From positions 744,001-808,000 of the forward strand of contig NZ_CP080506.1 in NCBI RefSeq assembly GCF_020342455.1: a stretch of DNA of 64,000 bases. The letters run 5' to 3'. A program made the position numbers and the translations under genes. Each line of letters begins with the position of its first letter. Position 1 is the first letter of the stretch. Below, piece by piece: positions 62,750 to 64,000 of the stretch. Origin of the DNA: Profftia sp020342455 (GTDB taxonomy: Bacteria; Pseudomonadota; Gammaproteobacteria; Enterobacterales; Enterobacteriaceae). Under the pieces are notes generated by a model. The model had not been told where the DNA came from. It made no database searches and saw nothing but the letters and a program-made list of their open reading frames with translations.

Positions 62750-63275
62750 GTTAAAAGTATTAGGACTTAATATATAACTATAGTTAACAGATTAGTGTTA
62801 TACTTTTAAAATTAATATTAAAAATTAAATTTAACACTACGATATAAAATTTAGTACATAAATAATTTTATTATTATTTAATATCTGAGGTAATAAGTAA
62901 CTTAGATATAATTTTTTTTATTAAAAATACTTAATTTTTCATCCCCCTAATAAATTAACAAAGTATATTTTAAAATAAAAATATTATTTGATTTGTACTT
63001 GGGTTAAATAAAAGAACACCCCTTGGTTAATATATTTAAAATATATTTTAAATACCGCAAGCTTAATTATTTAAGCTTGATACTATTATATTGTATATAA
63101 ATATTACTGATAATTAATTTAATAGAATTATTTTATGCTTTTGTATAATATATTGGGTATTATTGATGTATTTTGATAAAATCAATCAATAATTAACCAG
63201 TAAAACTATGTTAGGTTATTAACATGATATAACAAAATATTGCAATTATTTTACTTTTAAATAATTAGCATTTTA

Positions 63276-63309
63276 AGAGAAACAAGCTATCAAGTAAGCA
63301 TGTTTCTCT
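63276..63309 (-). terminator. Candidate rpsA-ihfB terminator
   Basis: AGAGAAACA and TGTTTCTCT pair perfectly; after one A-A mismatch a further GCT/AGC extends the stem, around an eight-base loop. It lies about 70 bases after ihfB. The T-run on the minus strand is weak. Confidence 0.55.
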
Positions 63310-63379
63310 AATAAAATATTTAAATCTTAAAAAAATGATCTATTTATAGTTATATTCTATAATGCTATGTAAACTCAAT

Positions 63380-63658
63380 TTATATATTCACCTGATCACG
63401 TAATTTTTTACCTGGCTTAAAATAAGGAATGTATTTTCCTGTTAATACTACTTTATAACCACTTTTAGGATTACGTCCTACATGGGGTGCACGGTAATGC
63501 AGTAAAAAACTACCGAATCCACGTATATTAATACGATAACCATCGGTCAGCATGGATGATATATATTCAAGTATTTTTTTACCTGCATTTTCAATAGTTT
63601 TCGCGAGTAGATTTGGACGTTGGCTGATAATTTTTTTAATAAGTTCAGACTTAGTCAT
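63380..63658 (-). CDS. ihfB: Integration host factor beta subunit
   Basis: A 92-residue DNA-bending protein (E. coli 94). With IhfA it bends DNA sharply and assists replication initiation and transcription. Seen: MTKSELIKKI, LAKTIENAGKKILEYISS, INIRGFGSFLLHYRAP with the intercalating Pro region in RAPHVGRNPKSG, and KYIPYFKPGKKLRDQVNI. The last two residues of the E. coli protein are missing. It follows rpsA on the same strand, 86 bases apart, as in E. coli. ihfA is not in the window. Confidence 0.96.
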   Translation of the reverse strand: MTKSELIKKIISQRPNLLAKTIENAGKKILEYISSMLTDGYRINIRGFGSFLLHYRAPHVGRNPKSGYKVVLTGKYIPYFKPGKKLRDQVNI

Positions 63659-63744
63659 CTTTACCCCAAGTTATAATTATAAAATTCATACAATTTATAT
63701 TTATTATAAAAATTATAAATGACTCTAAACTACTATAATAATTG

Positions 63745-64000
63745 TTATTCACCTTTGGCTACTTTAAATGCTTCAGCCATAGCATTAGAGAAATTTAATG
63801 AATCTTCTTGTTTTATATTGGGAGTAACAATGGAATCTTTTCCATCATCATCATCATATTTACCACGAATAGATAAAATGATAATACGATTCTTACGGTC
63901 TATACCAATAAATTTAGCCTGAACCTTTTCACCTATATGTAAAATAAGGGTAGCATCTTCAACTCGATCACGAGAAGCTTCGGAAACACGTAAATAACCT
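63745..64000 (-). CDS. rpsA: Ribosomal protein S1 (3' part only)
   Basis: The last 84 codons and TAA stop of rpsA; the rest lies right of the window. The translation includes the end of the final S1 repeat (GYLRVSEASRDRVEDATLIL, HIGEKVQAKFIGIDRKNRII, ILSIRGKY), an acidic stretch with four Asp in a row, and the tail NFSNAMAEAFKVAKGE, all as in E. coli S1. S1 brings mRNA to the small ribosomal subunit, useful where Shine-Dalgarno signals are weak, as for several genes here. It is the first visible gene of rpsA-ihfB. Confidence 0.95.
   Translation of the reverse strand, partial: GYLRVSEASRDRVEDATLILHIGEKVQAKFIGIDRKNRIIILSIRGKYDDDDGKDSIVTPNIKQEDSLNFSNAMAEAFKVAKGE

Larger units (their letters stand above)
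61290..63379. other. Gap between ihfB and yggX, with a palindrome cluster; no gene seen
   Basis: About 2.1 kb. mutY (upstream of yggX in E. coli) is not recognisable. Palindromes: 61981-62002 (CATACTAT/ATAGTATG), 62587-62619 (14-bp arms), 62641-62660 (TTAAAAAT/ATTTTTAA), the perfect 48-bp palindrome at 62702-62749, and 63058-63079 (CAAGCTTAA/TTAAGCTTG). Slightly G+C-richer patches lie near 61390-61410 and 62940-63060. The ihfB terminator is at the right end. Confidence 0.6.

Noticed and set aside
1..64000. Insertion sequences, prophage, CRISPR arrays or toxin-antitoxin genes
   Set aside because: No transposase, integrase, phage, Cas or toxin motif was seen on either strand. The only repeats are short tandem arrays and palindromes.

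Overview
This window looks like part of the genome of a long-established, host-restricted endosymbiont related to the Enterobacterales. Nearly every protein has its clearest counterpart in Escherichia coli, often with E. coli gene order. Examples are dnaA-dnaN-gyrB-yidA, mlaFEDCB, msbA-lpxK, hldD-waaF-waaC, yggX-mltC and rpsA-ihfB. The DNA is extremely A+T rich. Only about 29 kb of the 64 kb codes for protein. The gaps between genes are very long (often 1-3.6 kb) and almost entirely A and T. Comparisons with E. coli are from memory, and no database search was run.

Layout, left to right: the 3' end of ycdX; the mla phospholipid-transport operon on the minus strand, with mlaF and mlaE fused into one reading frame; rne (RNase E), with its degradosome scaffold partly kept; adk; cysJ, with an eroded flavodoxin domain; ppa; tRNA-Ser(GGA); rpmG; mgtA (minus); the LPS heptose operon hldD-waaF-waaC (plus); tRNA-Leu(CAA); nfuA; yidA, gyrB, dnaN and dnaA (minus; recF is missing); phrB; dcd; rppH; a CspC/CspE-type cold-shock gene; msbA-lpxK; yggX and mltC; ihfB; and the 3' end of rpsA, which runs off the right edge.

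The retained functions form a coherent minimal set. They cover cell-envelope upkeep (lipid A flipping and phosphorylation, inner-core heptose, phospholipid transport, a lytic transglycosylase), replication initiation, RNA decay (RNase E, RppH), nucleotide supply (Adk, Dcd), pyrophosphate removal, Fe-S delivery (NfuA, YggX), Mg2+ transport and photorepair. Several enzymes carry changes at positions normally invariant: the TGE motif of MgtA, the P-loop of Adk, the TOPRIM motif of GyrB, and the FMN loops of CysJ. This fits relaxed selection.

The gaps hold no recognisable gene, insertion sequence, prophage or CRISPR. Several occupy positions where a gene sits in E. coli (recF between dnaN and gyrB is the clearest), so they are probably genes that decayed in place. 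They do contain some strong inverted repeats: a perfect 48-bp palindrome, a hairpin with 22-bp arms, one with 16-bp arms, and an intrinsic terminator with no gene in front of it. I saw no convincing new multi-gene system. The most notable items are the MlaF-MlaE fusion, the half-degraded CysJ and the orphan hairpins.
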